Assembly: GCA_903907075.1 (NCBI GenBank)
Contig: CAIVMQ010000051.1
Span: 1 to 64,000, forward strand
Length of the DNA stretch: 64,000 nucleotides
Source of the DNA: an uncultured Bacteroidia bacterium
GTDB taxonomy: Bacteria > Bacteroidota > Bacteroidia > Bacteroidales > Prolixibacteraceae
Reading direction: 5' to 3'
The position numbers and the translations under genes are program-made. Shown here piece by piece: positions 47,527-56,570 of the stretch. Each line of letters begins with the position of its first letter. Position 1 is the first letter of the stretch. The notes under the pieces are model-generated. The model worked only from the letters and a program-made list of their open reading frames with translations. It did not search any database and was not told the DNA's origin.

Positions 47527-48543
47527 TTACCTAATAATTGAATCCGCTTTAGCCTTTAAATCAGAAGGTATCGCCCATTGACCAGCCAACTTTAGTTTTG
47601 CAGGATCGGTGATATAGAGTTTCTGTGGAACGATATTCTTAATCTCTATTTGAGAGGGTTTTAGTCCATTCATGATTGAATTTACCATTTCTCCTGCCGT
47701 CTGGCCAACCTGAAAATAGTTGGCTCCGAGATTTGCCATTGCACCTTTAAAGGCATGATTAGGATTATTGGTGAATACCGGGATATGGTTTTTATTTGCC
47801 GCGGCAATAACCATCTCAATAGCCGGCTCGACGATATTGTCACCCCCAACCCACAAGGCATCGACTGCCTGGGAGCTCACTGCAAGTGCAGCCTCATATA
47901 CCTGCGAAACATTTTCTACACTCACCTCCACTAGTTTGATATCTAGCTCCTTGCAGATTATGCGGGCTTTCTTAACACAAGCTACAGAGCAAGATTCACC
48001 GACACACCAAACTACGCCAACCTTTTTTAATTCAGGATTCATCTTACGTGCAATCCGAAAAACATCCTCGACCGGTTGGAAGGTGCCGATTCCAACCAGA
48101 TGGTCCGGATGTTGATTAACTGCGGGTCCGGTGATTCCAACACCTGCCGACATTGGGTCAGTAACCGCACAGAAGACATGTACTATTCCTCCATTTTTAT
48201 TGGCATTGGCCATGACCTGCAACCCCGGTGTACTTATCGAAATGACAATATTAAACTTCTCGCTTACGATATTGCTGGCAATGGTGTTCGCAACGGCCAT
48301 ATCCCCTTCGGCATTATACCTGCGAATCTCAACATTACCATTCTTATACTCCTTCGATTGTTTTAATTTATCTAAAACACCATTCTCGGCAACCTCGAGT
48401 ATCTGGTTTGAATTAAACCTAAAAATTGCGATTCTGGTTTTTCCGGCGATATGATGCCCCCCTTTACGGTTTTGCAGATCGGAGAGGAGCAGGATGGCGC
48501 ACACTCCAATAAGAAAAAGGAAAGGGCGTAGAAATTGTTTCAT
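47527..48543 (-). CDS. ABC_sub_bind family (TrpX-like) substrate-binding protein
   Basis: 338 residues. A hydrophobic N-terminus (LRPFLFLIGVCAILLLSDLQNRK) lacks a lipobox Cys, so it is a membrane anchor or signal peptide. The mature part has the ABC_sub_bind order: 'TRIAIFRFNSNQILEVAENGVLD', 'EGDMAVANTIASNIVSEK', 'VHVFCAVTDPMSAG', 'KKVGVVW' and 'ALWVGGDN'. Proteins of this family bind aromatic amino acids or nucleobase-like ligands in some species; the ligand here is unknown. The ATPase and permease genes lie directly upstream on the same strand, so it is the cognate binder. The segment ILLLSDLQNR is shared with the tandem binder at 51711-53651. Confidence 0.9.
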   Translation of the reverse strand: MKQFLRPFLFLIGVCAILLLSDLQNRKGGHHIAGKTRIAIFRFNSNQILEVAENGVLDKLKQSKEYKNGNVEIRRYNAEGDMAVANTIASNIVSEKFNIVISISTPGLQVMANANKNGGIVHVFCAVTDPMSAGVGITGPAVNQHPDHLVGIGTFQPVEDVFRIARKMNPELKKVGVVWCVGESCSVACVKKARIICKELDIKLVEVSVENVSQVYEAALAVSSQAVDALWVGGDNIVEPAIEMVIAAANKNHIPVFTNNPNHAFKGAMANLGANYFQVGQTAGEMVNSIMNGLKPSQIEIKNIVPQKLYITDPAKLKLAGQWAIPSDLKAKADSIIR

Positions 48544-48683
48544 GGCAAAGTAATATTTTATGAGATTTAATTTTTGTTTCGTTGTAAAATTTTTAAGGTG
48601 GCTAGCAAAGTTCTGCAGTTTAAATCATGCAGACACTTCTTCGTTTATTCCATACCATTTATTATTTTAAGGTAATACGCTAA

Positions 48684-49496
48684 TTATACATATTCACGCA
48701 TCAGCAATTCGGCTACGACATTGTCGATCTGATCTTTTCTTCGAAGTTCATCAAATAGTGCGAGCAGGTCAGCAACCTTAAGTCTTTTTTTCTCCTCTGC
48801 TCTAAAATCGTATTTGATTTGCCCTTGGTGCATCATGATGATTCGATCGCCCAAGCTAACGGCCTGCTGCATCGAGTGCGTTACCATAAGTGTTGTGAGG
48901 TTACCCTCGGTAATGATTTTTTCGGTAAGTTCAATTACCTTGGATGCTGTTTTAGGATCGAGAGCCGCGGTATGCTCATCGAGCAGCAGCAGATCGGGCT
49001 TTATCCAGCTCGACATCAGCAGGGTAAGTGCCTGACGTTGCCCCCCCGAGAGTTTGCCAATCGGGCTTTCAAGCCTTTCCTCCAGCCCCATATTAAGCAC
49101 CTTAACCCGGCTTTTGAGTTCCTCAAATAAGGAGACAGGTAATCCCCAACCTAATCCTCTAGGTTTTCCCCGTTTAGCCGCTAAGGCGAGGTTTTCGCCG
49201 ATCGACATTCCAGGAGCGGTGCCACTAAAAGGGTTTTGGAATACACGGCCGATCTGAGAGGCCCGCTTATACTCAGGCCATCGGGTTATATCTTTACCAT
49301 TCAAGGTAATCTTACCCGAATCGGACAGAAAGGTTCCAGCCACAGCATTAAGCAGTGTTGACTTTCCGGAACCATTGGTCCCTAACACACAGACAAAGCT
49401 CCCGTCTTCAATTGTAAGGGAAACATCCTGCAACGACATCACTTCGTTTATCGTACCTGCATTAAATGTTTTGCAGAGGTTTGATATTTCTAACAT
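48684..49496 (-). CDS. ABC importer ATPase (ABC_sub_bind-associated)
   Basis: 270 residues. Walker A GTNGSGKS, Q-loop RVFQNPFSGTAPGMSI, signature LSGGQRQALTLLMS and Walker B LLLLDEHTAALDP; the 'DEHTAALDP' wording is characteristic of the ATPases that go with ABC_sub_bind binders and LivH-like permeases. The H-loop is MVTHSMQQA. No C-terminal extension. It follows the permease gene by 26 bp. If the STAS proteins of this operon act on transport, this ATPase is the natural contact, as MlaF is for MlaB. Confidence 0.93.
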   Translation of the reverse strand: MLEISNLCKTFNAGTINEVMSLQDVSLTIEDGSFVCVLGTNGSGKSTLLNAVAGTFLSDSGKITLNGKDITRWPEYKRASQIGRVFQNPFSGTAPGMSIGENLALAAKRGKPRGLGWGLPVSLFEELKSRVKVLNMGLEERLESPIGKLSGGQRQALTLLMSSWIKPDLLLLDEHTAALDPKTASKVIELTEKIITEGNLTTLMVTHSMQQAVSLGDRIIMMHQGQIKYDFRAEEKKRLKVADLLALFDELRRKDQIDNVVAELLMREYV

Positions 49497-49522
49497 ATTC
49501 GATATAATATATTAATAATCAA

Positions 49523-50452
49523 TTATCTTACTAATTTAATCTTCCGTGTCTTTTTCATAAACCCCGGTAAAACCAGGGCAAGAAATACAAATCCCGCCGT
49601 GATCAGTTTAAGATCGTTGGGATTCATCCCCCATCGGAGAGCAATAGCAACTAAAAGCCGAAACAGAACAGCTCCGATCACAGCTCCGGCAATCAACAGA
49701 CCTAATTTCTTTTCATTAATCAATGCCTCTCCGATAATCACGCTTGCGAGACCCCAGACCATCATCCCGATCCCCATCTGAACATCGGCAAAACCCTGGA
49801 ACTGTGCAAGCATCGAACCGGATAGTGCTATAAACCCGTTTGATAGTGCCACTCCAAAAACGATCATAACATTGGTATTCACACCCAGTGCCCTTATCAT
49901 CTGATCATTATCGCCAGTCGCCCTCATGGCAGTTCCAATATTGGTGCGGAAAAACCAGAATAAGATAAGGCTTAGAACAACGATCATCAGCAAACATGAA
50001 ACAAGAACCCATAGATCTCTTACAGAAACACTCCAGCCGAGCAGGTCAATCATGGCCTCCTTTCCGGAAACGGAAAATGAAAAGTTTTCAATCCATGTAA
50101 AGAGGGTAAGTTGCGAAAGCAGGGGCATATTACTCTTGCCCATCACATGCAGGTTAATAGAATAGAGGGCGGTCATAACTAAAATTCCCGAGAGCAATGG
50201 GTTAATTTTAAATTGGGTATGTATCAGGCCGGTTGCTGAGCCGGCCACCAGGCCTCCGATAAAAGCCATGGCTGTTGCTGCAACCGGATTGACGCCTGCA
50301 ACAATGAGGGAGGCCGTAATTGCAGCTCCAAATGTAAAGGAGCCCTCGGCGGTAATATCCGGAAAATCAAAGATCCGGAAACTGATAAAGATGCCAAGCG
50401 CAAGTAGTGCAAGAACAAGTCCGATGGTGATTGAACCGATAAGTAGTGTCAT
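49523..50452 (-). CDS. ABC importer permease (BPD_transp_2, LivH-like)
   Basis: 309 residues, almost all hydrophobic with eight or nine helices. 'DITAEGSFTFGAAITASLI' and 'GINPVAATAMAFIGGLVAG'-like segments, then 'TAMRATGDNDQMIRALGVNT', the conserved cytoplasmic loop of this permease family that contacts the ATPase. It forms the channel for the importer whose ATPase is encoded 26 bp downstream. The STAS protein gene ends 13 bp upstream, so these are certainly on one transcript. Confidence 0.92.
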   Translation of the reverse strand: MTLLIGSITIGLVLALLALGIFISFRIFDFPDITAEGSFTFGAAITASLIVAGVNPVAATAMAFIGGLVAGSATGLIHTQFKINPLLSGILVMTALYSINLHVMGKSNMPLLSQLTLFTWIENFSFSVSGKEAMIDLLGWSVSVRDLWVLVSCLLMIVVLSLILFWFFRTNIGTAMRATGDNDQMIRALGVNTNVMIVFGVALSNGFIALSGSMLAQFQGFADVQMGIGMMVWGLASVIIGEALINEKKLGLLIAGAVIGAVLFRLLVAIALRWGMNPNDLKLITAGFVFLALVLPGFMKKTRKIKLVR

Positions 50453-50465
50453 AGAACGTTATATA

Positions 50466-51692
50466 TTAAGCATTAACTAGTTTTCCGATCCAGGCAACTC
50501 CTTGTTTAAACGCGCTTTCCCCTATACCGGCAAGTTCACGTGAATCGTTGATCAGATGCAGAACATCCATAATCTGTCCTCCATCAAATAGGTGAGAAAT
50601 AAGCTTACCTGCGGATTTCTCATTCTTTGGCAATGACTGGAATGGAAATACCGAGGTATGGGTATGAATGAAAGCCGAGGATCCGGGTTTTTGTGGGCGT
50701 AAAAATTTGCGTACCTGTTCTGAAGGATCCGCTGAGTAAAAGCCCAATGAAACGGTAAGCATTTTTGGATAAGCAAGCTCAGTAGTAAAATGAATATTCT
50801 CCCGAATATCCGGAAATTCGAACAACGGTTTGCCATTCACCGGAGGGGTATTAAGGCTTGCACCAACTAATCCATCACATTCGGCAATTACAAGAAACAC
50901 AAATTGCCCTAATCCGGTAGCTTTTGTGAATCCTGAAACAAGATCAGTAAGAGAGATCGATGAATTAATTTGCAACGGTTCAAAGGTTATTCTGTTAGAG
51001 AAGTTGCCTTCAGCCTGCAGTGAATAAAGTGCATTAATCTCAGGTTCAAGCCTCCCTGTTTTTAACATATAATCCGGAATCTTTGACCCGTCAGAAGGTT
51101 TATAAACCAATGCTTCTCCAAAAGCAAGAAATTCGCCATAACGGCTCCTGCAATCTTCAAACCCGTTCCCAATGGCACCGATTCCCAACCCATATTGTTT
51201 GATTTTAAACTTAATAGTATGGCTTTGATCAGCAGTATAGCTCGAATTTACTGATAAATCGGGATTACCTGTCAAAACCATGGTCATTGGCTCATTGGAT
51301 AAAGGCTCATTTTCAAAGCGATAACGAGCAATCTCCAAAGAATTGGATTCCTTCTTGAGTTTAACTGGAGTCTCATGTTCTGCGATGGTAAACATTTCTT
51401 TCATCCCGACCATCTCGAGAACCTCTGACACTCCGGGGGAAAGCTCTTCAAGGAGAAATAACCCTCCGATGAGTTTAATCTTTTTGTATTGCATAACCAA
51501 GGTCCGAATTCCGGCGGAGCTCATATACTGAACGCCAGACATATTCAGAATAAGGCGATGAGCCCCCTCGCGCACTAATCCATCGAGGTAATCGTCGAGA
51601 TAACCCGAACAGCTGGCATCGAGTCTTCCATCAAGAAAGATACGCTGATCATCTGCGGGAGGATCTTTTCGGATATTTAGTTTATTTTCCAT
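50466..51692 (-). CDS. STAS-domain protein with uncharacterised C-terminal region, inside ABC operon
   Basis: 408 residues. STAS domain at about 5-112 with loop RLILNMSGVQYMSSAGIRTLV (Ser58/Ser59), fully canonical. Residues 120-408 have no family I can name; they contain YGLGIGAIGNGFEDC, ISLTDLVSGF and a C-terminal 'FIHTHTSVFPF'. Parts resemble residues 115-345 of the STAS-kinase protein at 45200-47449 (GIG motif, IS-L-x-x-LV stretch). It sits between the tandem binder gene (18 bp) and the permease gene (13 bp), too close for independent expression. A STAS subunit in an ABC operon recalls MlaB, which binds and activates the MlaF ATPase; whether this one does so is inference. Confidence 0.85.
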   Translation of the reverse strand: MENKLNIRKDPPADDQRIFLDGRLDASCSGYLDDYLDGLVREGAHRLILNMSGVQYMSSAGIRTLVMQYKKIKLIGGLFLLEELSPGVSEVLEMVGMKEMFTIAEHETPVKLKKESNSLEIARYRFENEPLSNEPMTMVLTGNPDLSVNSSYTADQSHTIKFKIKQYGLGIGAIGNGFEDCRSRYGEFLAFGEALVYKPSDGSKIPDYMLKTGRLEPEINALYSLQAEGNFSNRITFEPLQINSSISLTDLVSGFTKATGLGQFVFLVIAECDGLVGASLNTPPVNGKPLFEFPDIRENIHFTTELAYPKMLTVSLGFYSADPSEQVRKFLRPQKPGSSAFIHTHTSVFPFQSLPKNEKSAGKLISHLFDGGQIMDVLHLINDSRELAGIGESAFKQGVAWIGKLVNA

Positions 51693-51710
51693 TCTAATAA
51701 GATTTTATCA

Positions 51711-53651
51711 TTATTTTTTTATCATTTTAAGTTGCGGAAAAATTGAAAGAATCTGATCGGGAATAGGAATATTAAATTCCCTTGCAGTTTCGAAATTAAT
51801 CATATAATCGGTTTTTTTCACATTTTGGAAAGGAATTTTAGCCGGATCTTTACCTGTTAATACTTCATAACCCATCTCCCCTGCTTCGTATCCTGCCTGA
51901 AAATAATCACGTGCGCAAACAGCGACAGCCCCATGGTCTATAAGGCTGGAGACAAAGCCATAAAATGGAATCTTGCTGTTACGCGAAACCTTTAGAATAG
52001 CCGCAGTACAACCTCCTGTTAAATTATCAGAAATCTGACAAAAGGCATCAATGCGATTAGAAACCAATGTGTTTGCCGCATCAAGAACTTCGGTAGCACT
52101 ATTTGCAGGTACGGCAACCAGTTCGATGCCCTGTTTTTTAGCTTCTGCATTCAGACGATCCTTGTAAGAAACCGAGTTCACCTCAGCAGGGGTAAATACC
52201 GTTCCTACCCGTTTTAATCCAGGATGCAGGGTTTGAATCAGCTTAATTAGCCCTTCAAAATCACTCATCGTAGATGTTCCGCAGAAATTACTCAGATGAT
52301 CAGTGTCCGATTTTCCCAATCCTGCAGCCATTGGATCACCAACATTGGAAAAAACAATCCTCGCCTCGGGCAACTTCTTGGCAAATAGCTGCGCAGTAGG
52401 CGTTGAAAGGGCAAAAACCAAATCCCAGGTCTCATTACCGATCGTTCCGGCAATGCTGTTCAAGGTAGATATATCACCCTGTGCATTATAAACTTTCAAT
52501 TTATAATCAGCCCCTTCAATTAGCTTCTTATCTTCCAATGCTTTGCGTATTCCTTTTTCACAATCTTCAGAATTTGGACTGTCGACATAATGTACAAGGG
52601 CAAACTTTCGTCTATTAACTTCAGCAGAAGGTTCTTTTGCTGGAAGGTAAAGTTTGGGTATCGTTAGGCCAAGTACTCTGGCCTTTTCCATATTGATTAT
52701 GACCTCCTCGTTTGAAAAGTTCTCGAGAGGAATCGTATCCGGTAAAGCACCGTTTAACATTAAAGCAATAAGGTTCGCTGAATGATAACCAACACCTTTC
52801 CAGCCTGGCCCGATAGCTGCCAAAGCACCCTTTGAGATCAGGGGTGAATCGTTTACAATCACCGGTATAGAACTCTTGCTACAAAGTCCTGATACGGCAT
52901 CAAATGCCTGCGTTACAGTGTTGTCACCAGAGATAAACATCGCATCAATCCCTTTACTTAGAATAGCTTGAGTAGCCTGATAGACTTCTGAACTGTTTAT
53001 TACCGGTATCTCAACCAGTTCAACATGTTTGTCTTGGGCCACCTTGCGCATAAGGCCAACCACACTCCGGGAGTTCGCCTCTGCATTGTTATAAATAGTC
53101 CCGATCTTTTTAACTCCGGGAACCGTTTCGAGAATAAACTGAATCGTTTTCTCAACAGGAGGAAAGGACCCAATTCCTGAAATACCTTTTTCATGATCCC
53201 TATAACTCTTACCTGCACCTGCAGCTATTGGATCAGAACAAAATGTAAAAGCAACAGGATGCTTTTTGATCGTAGTCAATGCTCCGGTAACGCAAGGAGT
53301 CGATGTTACCAGTACCAGGTCGAGCACCTCGTTATCCATATTCATGAGTATCGGAGAGATATTTCCTATCTCGCCATTGGCATGAGATTCCATGACTTTT
53401 AAATTTTTGCCCCGGTCAAAACCCAACTCCCCAAGACGCTTCCATAACCCTGAAAGCAATTCATCATGAGAAGCTTCAGGAGCAAAATAACATAGACCCA
53501 GCGTATATTTTTTCCCCGGTACCGCTTCAGATCCAATCTGATTCGGAGTTGGCACCTTGCTCTTCTTTTTGTTTCTATTCTGCAGATCAGATAGAAGTAA
53601 AATTGATGAAACAATGATTAACGCAAGAATCCCACGTGAAAATGATTTCAT
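51711..53651 (-). CDS. Tandem (double) ABC_sub_bind substrate-binding protein
   Basis: 646 residues, about twice the normal length. After an N-terminal anchor (GILALIIVSSILLLSDLQNR) there are two complete ABC_sub_bind domains, about 50-335 and 350-640. Each has its own set of landmarks: 'HANGEIGNISPILMNM' and 'NAQGDISTLNSIAGTI'; 'VAFTFCSDPIAAGAGKS' and 'IVFSNVGDPMAAGLGKS'; 'KKIGTIYNNAEANS' and 'KRVGTVFTPAEVNS'. The halves have diverged clearly, so the duplication is not recent. It may present two ligands or sites to one permease. It comes just before the STAS and permease genes. Confidence 0.9.
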   Translation of the reverse strand: MKSFSRGILALIIVSSILLLSDLQNRNKKKSKVPTPNQIGSEAVPGKKYTLGLCYFAPEASHDELLSGLWKRLGELGFDRGKNLKVMESHANGEIGNISPILMNMDNEVLDLVLVTSTPCVTGALTTIKKHPVAFTFCSDPIAAGAGKSYRDHEKGISGIGSFPPVEKTIQFILETVPGVKKIGTIYNNAEANSRSVVGLMRKVAQDKHVELVEIPVINSSEVYQATQAILSKGIDAMFISGDNTVTQAFDAVSGLCSKSSIPVIVNDSPLISKGALAAIGPGWKGVGYHSANLIALMLNGALPDTIPLENFSNEEVIINMEKARVLGLTIPKLYLPAKEPSAEVNRRKFALVHYVDSPNSEDCEKGIRKALEDKKLIEGADYKLKVYNAQGDISTLNSIAGTIGNETWDLVFALSTPTAQLFAKKLPEARIVFSNVGDPMAAGLGKSDTDHLSNFCGTSTMSDFEGLIKLIQTLHPGLKRVGTVFTPAEVNSVSYKDRLNAEAKKQGIELVAVPANSATEVLDAANTLVSNRIDAFCQISDNLTGGCTAAILKVSRNSKIPFYGFVSSLIDHGAVAVCARDYFQAGYEAGEMGYEVLTGKDPAKIPFQNVKKTDYMINFETAREFNIPIPDQILSIFPQLKMIKK

Positions 53652-53920
53652 GATAAATTAATTCAAAATTTCAGGTTTGAGAGGCCGTATAAAATTAGAT
53701 GATGCAATTTAAGGAAATTTTGATCATTAAAAAATCTGTTAATTTAAATTAGCTCAAAATTCATTTTCGCTATAAACTTCAATTACGTTCCAATTTTGAT
53801 TTAGCTATCCGACCTTGAACCCGGCAGGTATCTTACCATAAATAACTTATCGATTATAATTATTGCCATTGACTATCCTTTCAACAATGTAATCCTAATT
53901 ATTGAATAAGACGGTGAAAT

Positions 53921-54874
53921 TTAATTAATGATTCTGTTTGCTTTGCCGATTACTTTCTCAGGTATTGATAACCCTTGTTGTGCAGAGGCATTCCGATTAA
54001 TAATCAGGTCGTATTTCAGTATTGGTTCAATCTTGTTTTGCGTGGGGGGTCTTCCTTTGAGAATTTCCACAGCCTTAAGTCCGGCGAGGTAACCCCATTG
54101 ATCGTAATTGACCCCTAGTCCAATTGAAGCGCCCTTTTCAGCTTGCAAAGGATCTGTAACAAACAACGGGATTTTATGATCGGCAGCCACCTTTGCCAAA
54201 ACAGACAATCCCATATAAATCGTATTGTCAGCAGCTGCAACTAGTGCATCAATTTGTTGTCCTGCAAGATATTGACCTGCCTGAAGAATATCATTCGAAC
54301 TGGTTACCGATGCCGTGATAAGCGAAATTCCGCGCTGGCCAAATTCCTTGCTCAGCACTTTCACCGAATATTCGGCATTGGGTTCAGAATTATTATAGGG
54401 TATTCCGACCCGTTTCAGATCAGGAACACATTCCAACATTAGGTTGACAAACGAACTGGCATCTAACGGATCGAAAACGCCATATAGATTTTCTGGGATT
54501 GTTTTAAAACCTATCTGTTCCGGACCAAAGGAAACCGTAAAAACGATCGGGATAGTTCTAATCGTCTGAGATGCTGCGGTCATACACGGAGTACTATTTG
54601 TAATAACAAGATCCACATTTTGCGAAATAAAGGATTGTAAGATCGTATTAATCATCGAAAGATCGCCTTGGGCATTATTATCCAATATGTTAATATTCTG
54701 GCCATTTACAAATCCTGAATCTGACAGTGCCCGAAAAAGACCAGATTTAGCCGCATCTAATACCTGATCCTGAGTGATCTGAATATACCCAATTGTAATT
54801 TTACGCGGTGTTGTTTGGCATGCCGCAAGTGTGAACACAAAGGCAATAGTAAGAAAAAAAGGAAACCGGTTCAT
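53921..54874 (-). CDS. ABC_sub_bind family lipoprotein (third binder of the operon)
   Basis: 317 residues. MNRFPFFLTIAFVFTLAAC is a lipoprotein signal with Cys19, unlike the two other binders, which have hydrophobic anchors. The body follows the family order: 'NAQGDLSMINTILQSF', 'IVFTVSFGPEQIGF', 'KRVGIPYNNSEPNAEYS' and 'ALVAAADNTIYMG'. It is the first gene of the minus-strand series, separated by 269 bp from the tandem binder, so it may have its own promoter. Ligand unknown. Confidence 0.9.
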   Translation of the reverse strand: MNRFPFFLTIAFVFTLAACQTTPRKITIGYIQITQDQVLDAAKSGLFRALSDSGFVNGQNINILDNNAQGDLSMINTILQSFISQNVDLVITNSTPCMTAASQTIRTIPIVFTVSFGPEQIGFKTIPENLYGVFDPLDASSFVNLMLECVPDLKRVGIPYNNSEPNAEYSVKVLSKEFGQRGISLITASVTSSNDILQAGQYLAGQQIDALVAAADNTIYMGLSVLAKVAADHKIPLFVTDPLQAEKGASIGLGVNYDQWGYLAGLKAVEILKGRPPTQNKIEPILKYDLIINRNASAQQGLSIPEKVIGKANRIIN

Positions 54875-55642
54875 ATCAACTGTTTCGTATTTAATTTTTA
54901 TTCCCGAATAGCCTACTCGCCAAAGAAGGTAATAAGCTTATGGAATAAAATATTGCCGAAAGCTCGTTTCATTTCGTTTTTGGTTGAATCTATGTATAAA
55001 TAACTTTTTAAATTTTAATACAAAAAACTTAATATCAACACAATAAACAAAATAAAAACAAGAATTCATCAGCTTAAAATTTAGTACTATAAAAAATATT
55101 CCGTATCTTTTTTTAGTATTGAAGCTGAAGGTTATCAAGTCAGATTAACTATTCGTATTTAGAATATAACGTTTTCTAAAAATTAAATAGATCCCGAAAG
55201 GATATTATTCTTAGCGTACGTTGGTCTATTTTGAGTATCAAAGATAGGATTAATTTCCTGCAACCAGGACGATTCGTTATTCATTGTGAACAATTAAATA
55301 GGAACCAGTTTGCGAAAATACTGGCCGTAAAACAGTAAATCTGAAAACAAGGGTGGGTAAGAAGCAAGGGGAAAGAGGATAAGCCAAGTTCAATATCTAA
55401 TTGTAAAACAGTATATAACAAAATAATACTTGAACGATTTATTTGCATGTTGTCTATAAAAACTCGAATGCGCCAAGCAATCAAAAAATTATAACCGCAC
55501 TATAGGGTTAAGGCAAAATTGCCACTTAAAATTAACTGAAGAATGACAATAAGTCATAATTTAAATATTATTTTTAGGCTCTCATATTTTTAGGGATTAA
55601 TCTTCAGTAATGTATTAATTTTTATTCTTAATTTAAATAATC
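54875..55642. other. 768-bp divergent intergenic region
   Basis: AT-rich region between the start of the minus-strand binder gene and the start of the plus-strand lipoprotein gene of cassette B. It should contain promoters in both directions, but I find no exact TAnnTTTG at a fitting distance. No gene or repeat recognised. Confidence 0.5.
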
Positions 55643-56482
55643 ATGAAAAACTTTTGTTTGAAACACTTATTTACAATAACGCTTGCAACCATTCTGATGA
55701 TTGGGTGTGCAAATTCCCCTAAACAGTCCAAAGAGACTAAATCCATAGAAAAAAATGGATCAATAGCAGCAACAGACACTGCTAATTTAAAGAGCAAGAT
55801 TTTGGCAATCGTCACGAATGCGCCAAAAGGCTATGAATTGATTGAGATGCTAAATAATGCTGGCGCTTCTTACATGATTGACCTTACCCTTCCTGTTGAA
55901 AACGCTGAAAAAATGATATCCAAAAATTCGAAAAGTCTTGGAATCGGTTTTTATGCAGTTGACACAAAATATGCTTCAGTTTATAATCGGGGTGATATGG
56001 AGCTGAAGATTAATAAGGTACTACGTGGTCTTGTCTTAGATCTTGGAATAGGCGGTGAGTTCGAAGGCATAAAAAAATTAAATGCAAGAATAACCAATAA
56101 TCAATCAAATAAAGATTCTGTCAAAATCCTTACCAGCTTGATATTTAGTGAAGTTCATAAGCAGATGTCAGTAGGCACTCATTCCAAAATATATGGATTA
56201 TCCATAATGGGTGCAAACGTTGAGGCATTATATATACTTACCCAGATATGTCTATATGCACATGACAACTATGAATTCCTTGAATTAATGAGCAATCAAA
56301 AGGCGCGTGTTTCAACCGTTTTTAAACTTCTGGAGGTTATGTCGGTAGATGAAACCATAAAGCCATATTTTGAAAGTATGAAACCAATTATGAAGTTCTT
56401 CGAAGAGACCAAAGTAATTGGTGATCCAGAACTTAAAATAATTGCACCCCAAATTCAAAAGCTACGAAATAGCATGATCTAG
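55643..56482 (+). CDS. Lipoprotein of unknown function paired with ABC transporter (cassette B)
   Basis: 279 residues with lipobox LMIGC (Cys22). Paralogue of the 281-residue lipoprotein at 19606-20451 over the full length; the best kept segments are YMIDLTLPVENAEKMI and ANVEALYILTQI. The mature protein is soluble and helical. No family name known to me. It precedes an ABCG-like gene by 88 bp with a hairpin between, the same layout as in cassette A, which strongly suggests that lipoprotein and transporter work together. Confidence 0.75.
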   Translation: MKNFCLKHLFTITLATILMIGCANSPKQSKETKSIEKNGSIAATDTANLKSKILAIVTNAPKGYELIEMLNNAGASYMIDLTLPVENAEKMISKNSKSLGIGFYAVDTKYASVYNRGDMELKINKVLRGLVLDLGIGGEFEGIKKLNARITNNQSNKDSVKILTSLIFSEVHKQMSVGTHSKIYGLSIMGANVEALYILTQICLYAHDNYEFLELMSNQKARVSTVFKLLEVMSVDETIKPYFESMKPIMKFFEETKVIGDPELKIIAPQIQKLRNSMI

Positions 56483-56490
56483 TTAGTTCG

Positions 56491-56530
56491 AAATCTACGG
56501 ATATTGACAAGTACCAATATCCGTAGATTT
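56491..56530 (+). terminator. Hairpin between lipoprotein and ABC genes (cassette B)
   Basis: aaatctacggatattg (56491-56506) and its exact reverse complement (56515-56530) enclose an 8-base loop. No long U run follows, so a partial terminator or processing element is more likely than a full stop. Position equals that of the hairpin in cassette A, but the sequence is different. Confidence 0.7.
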
Positions 56531-56570
56531 TAATCCTTTGGTATTCATCCGGTAGAAATTTAAATATGCA

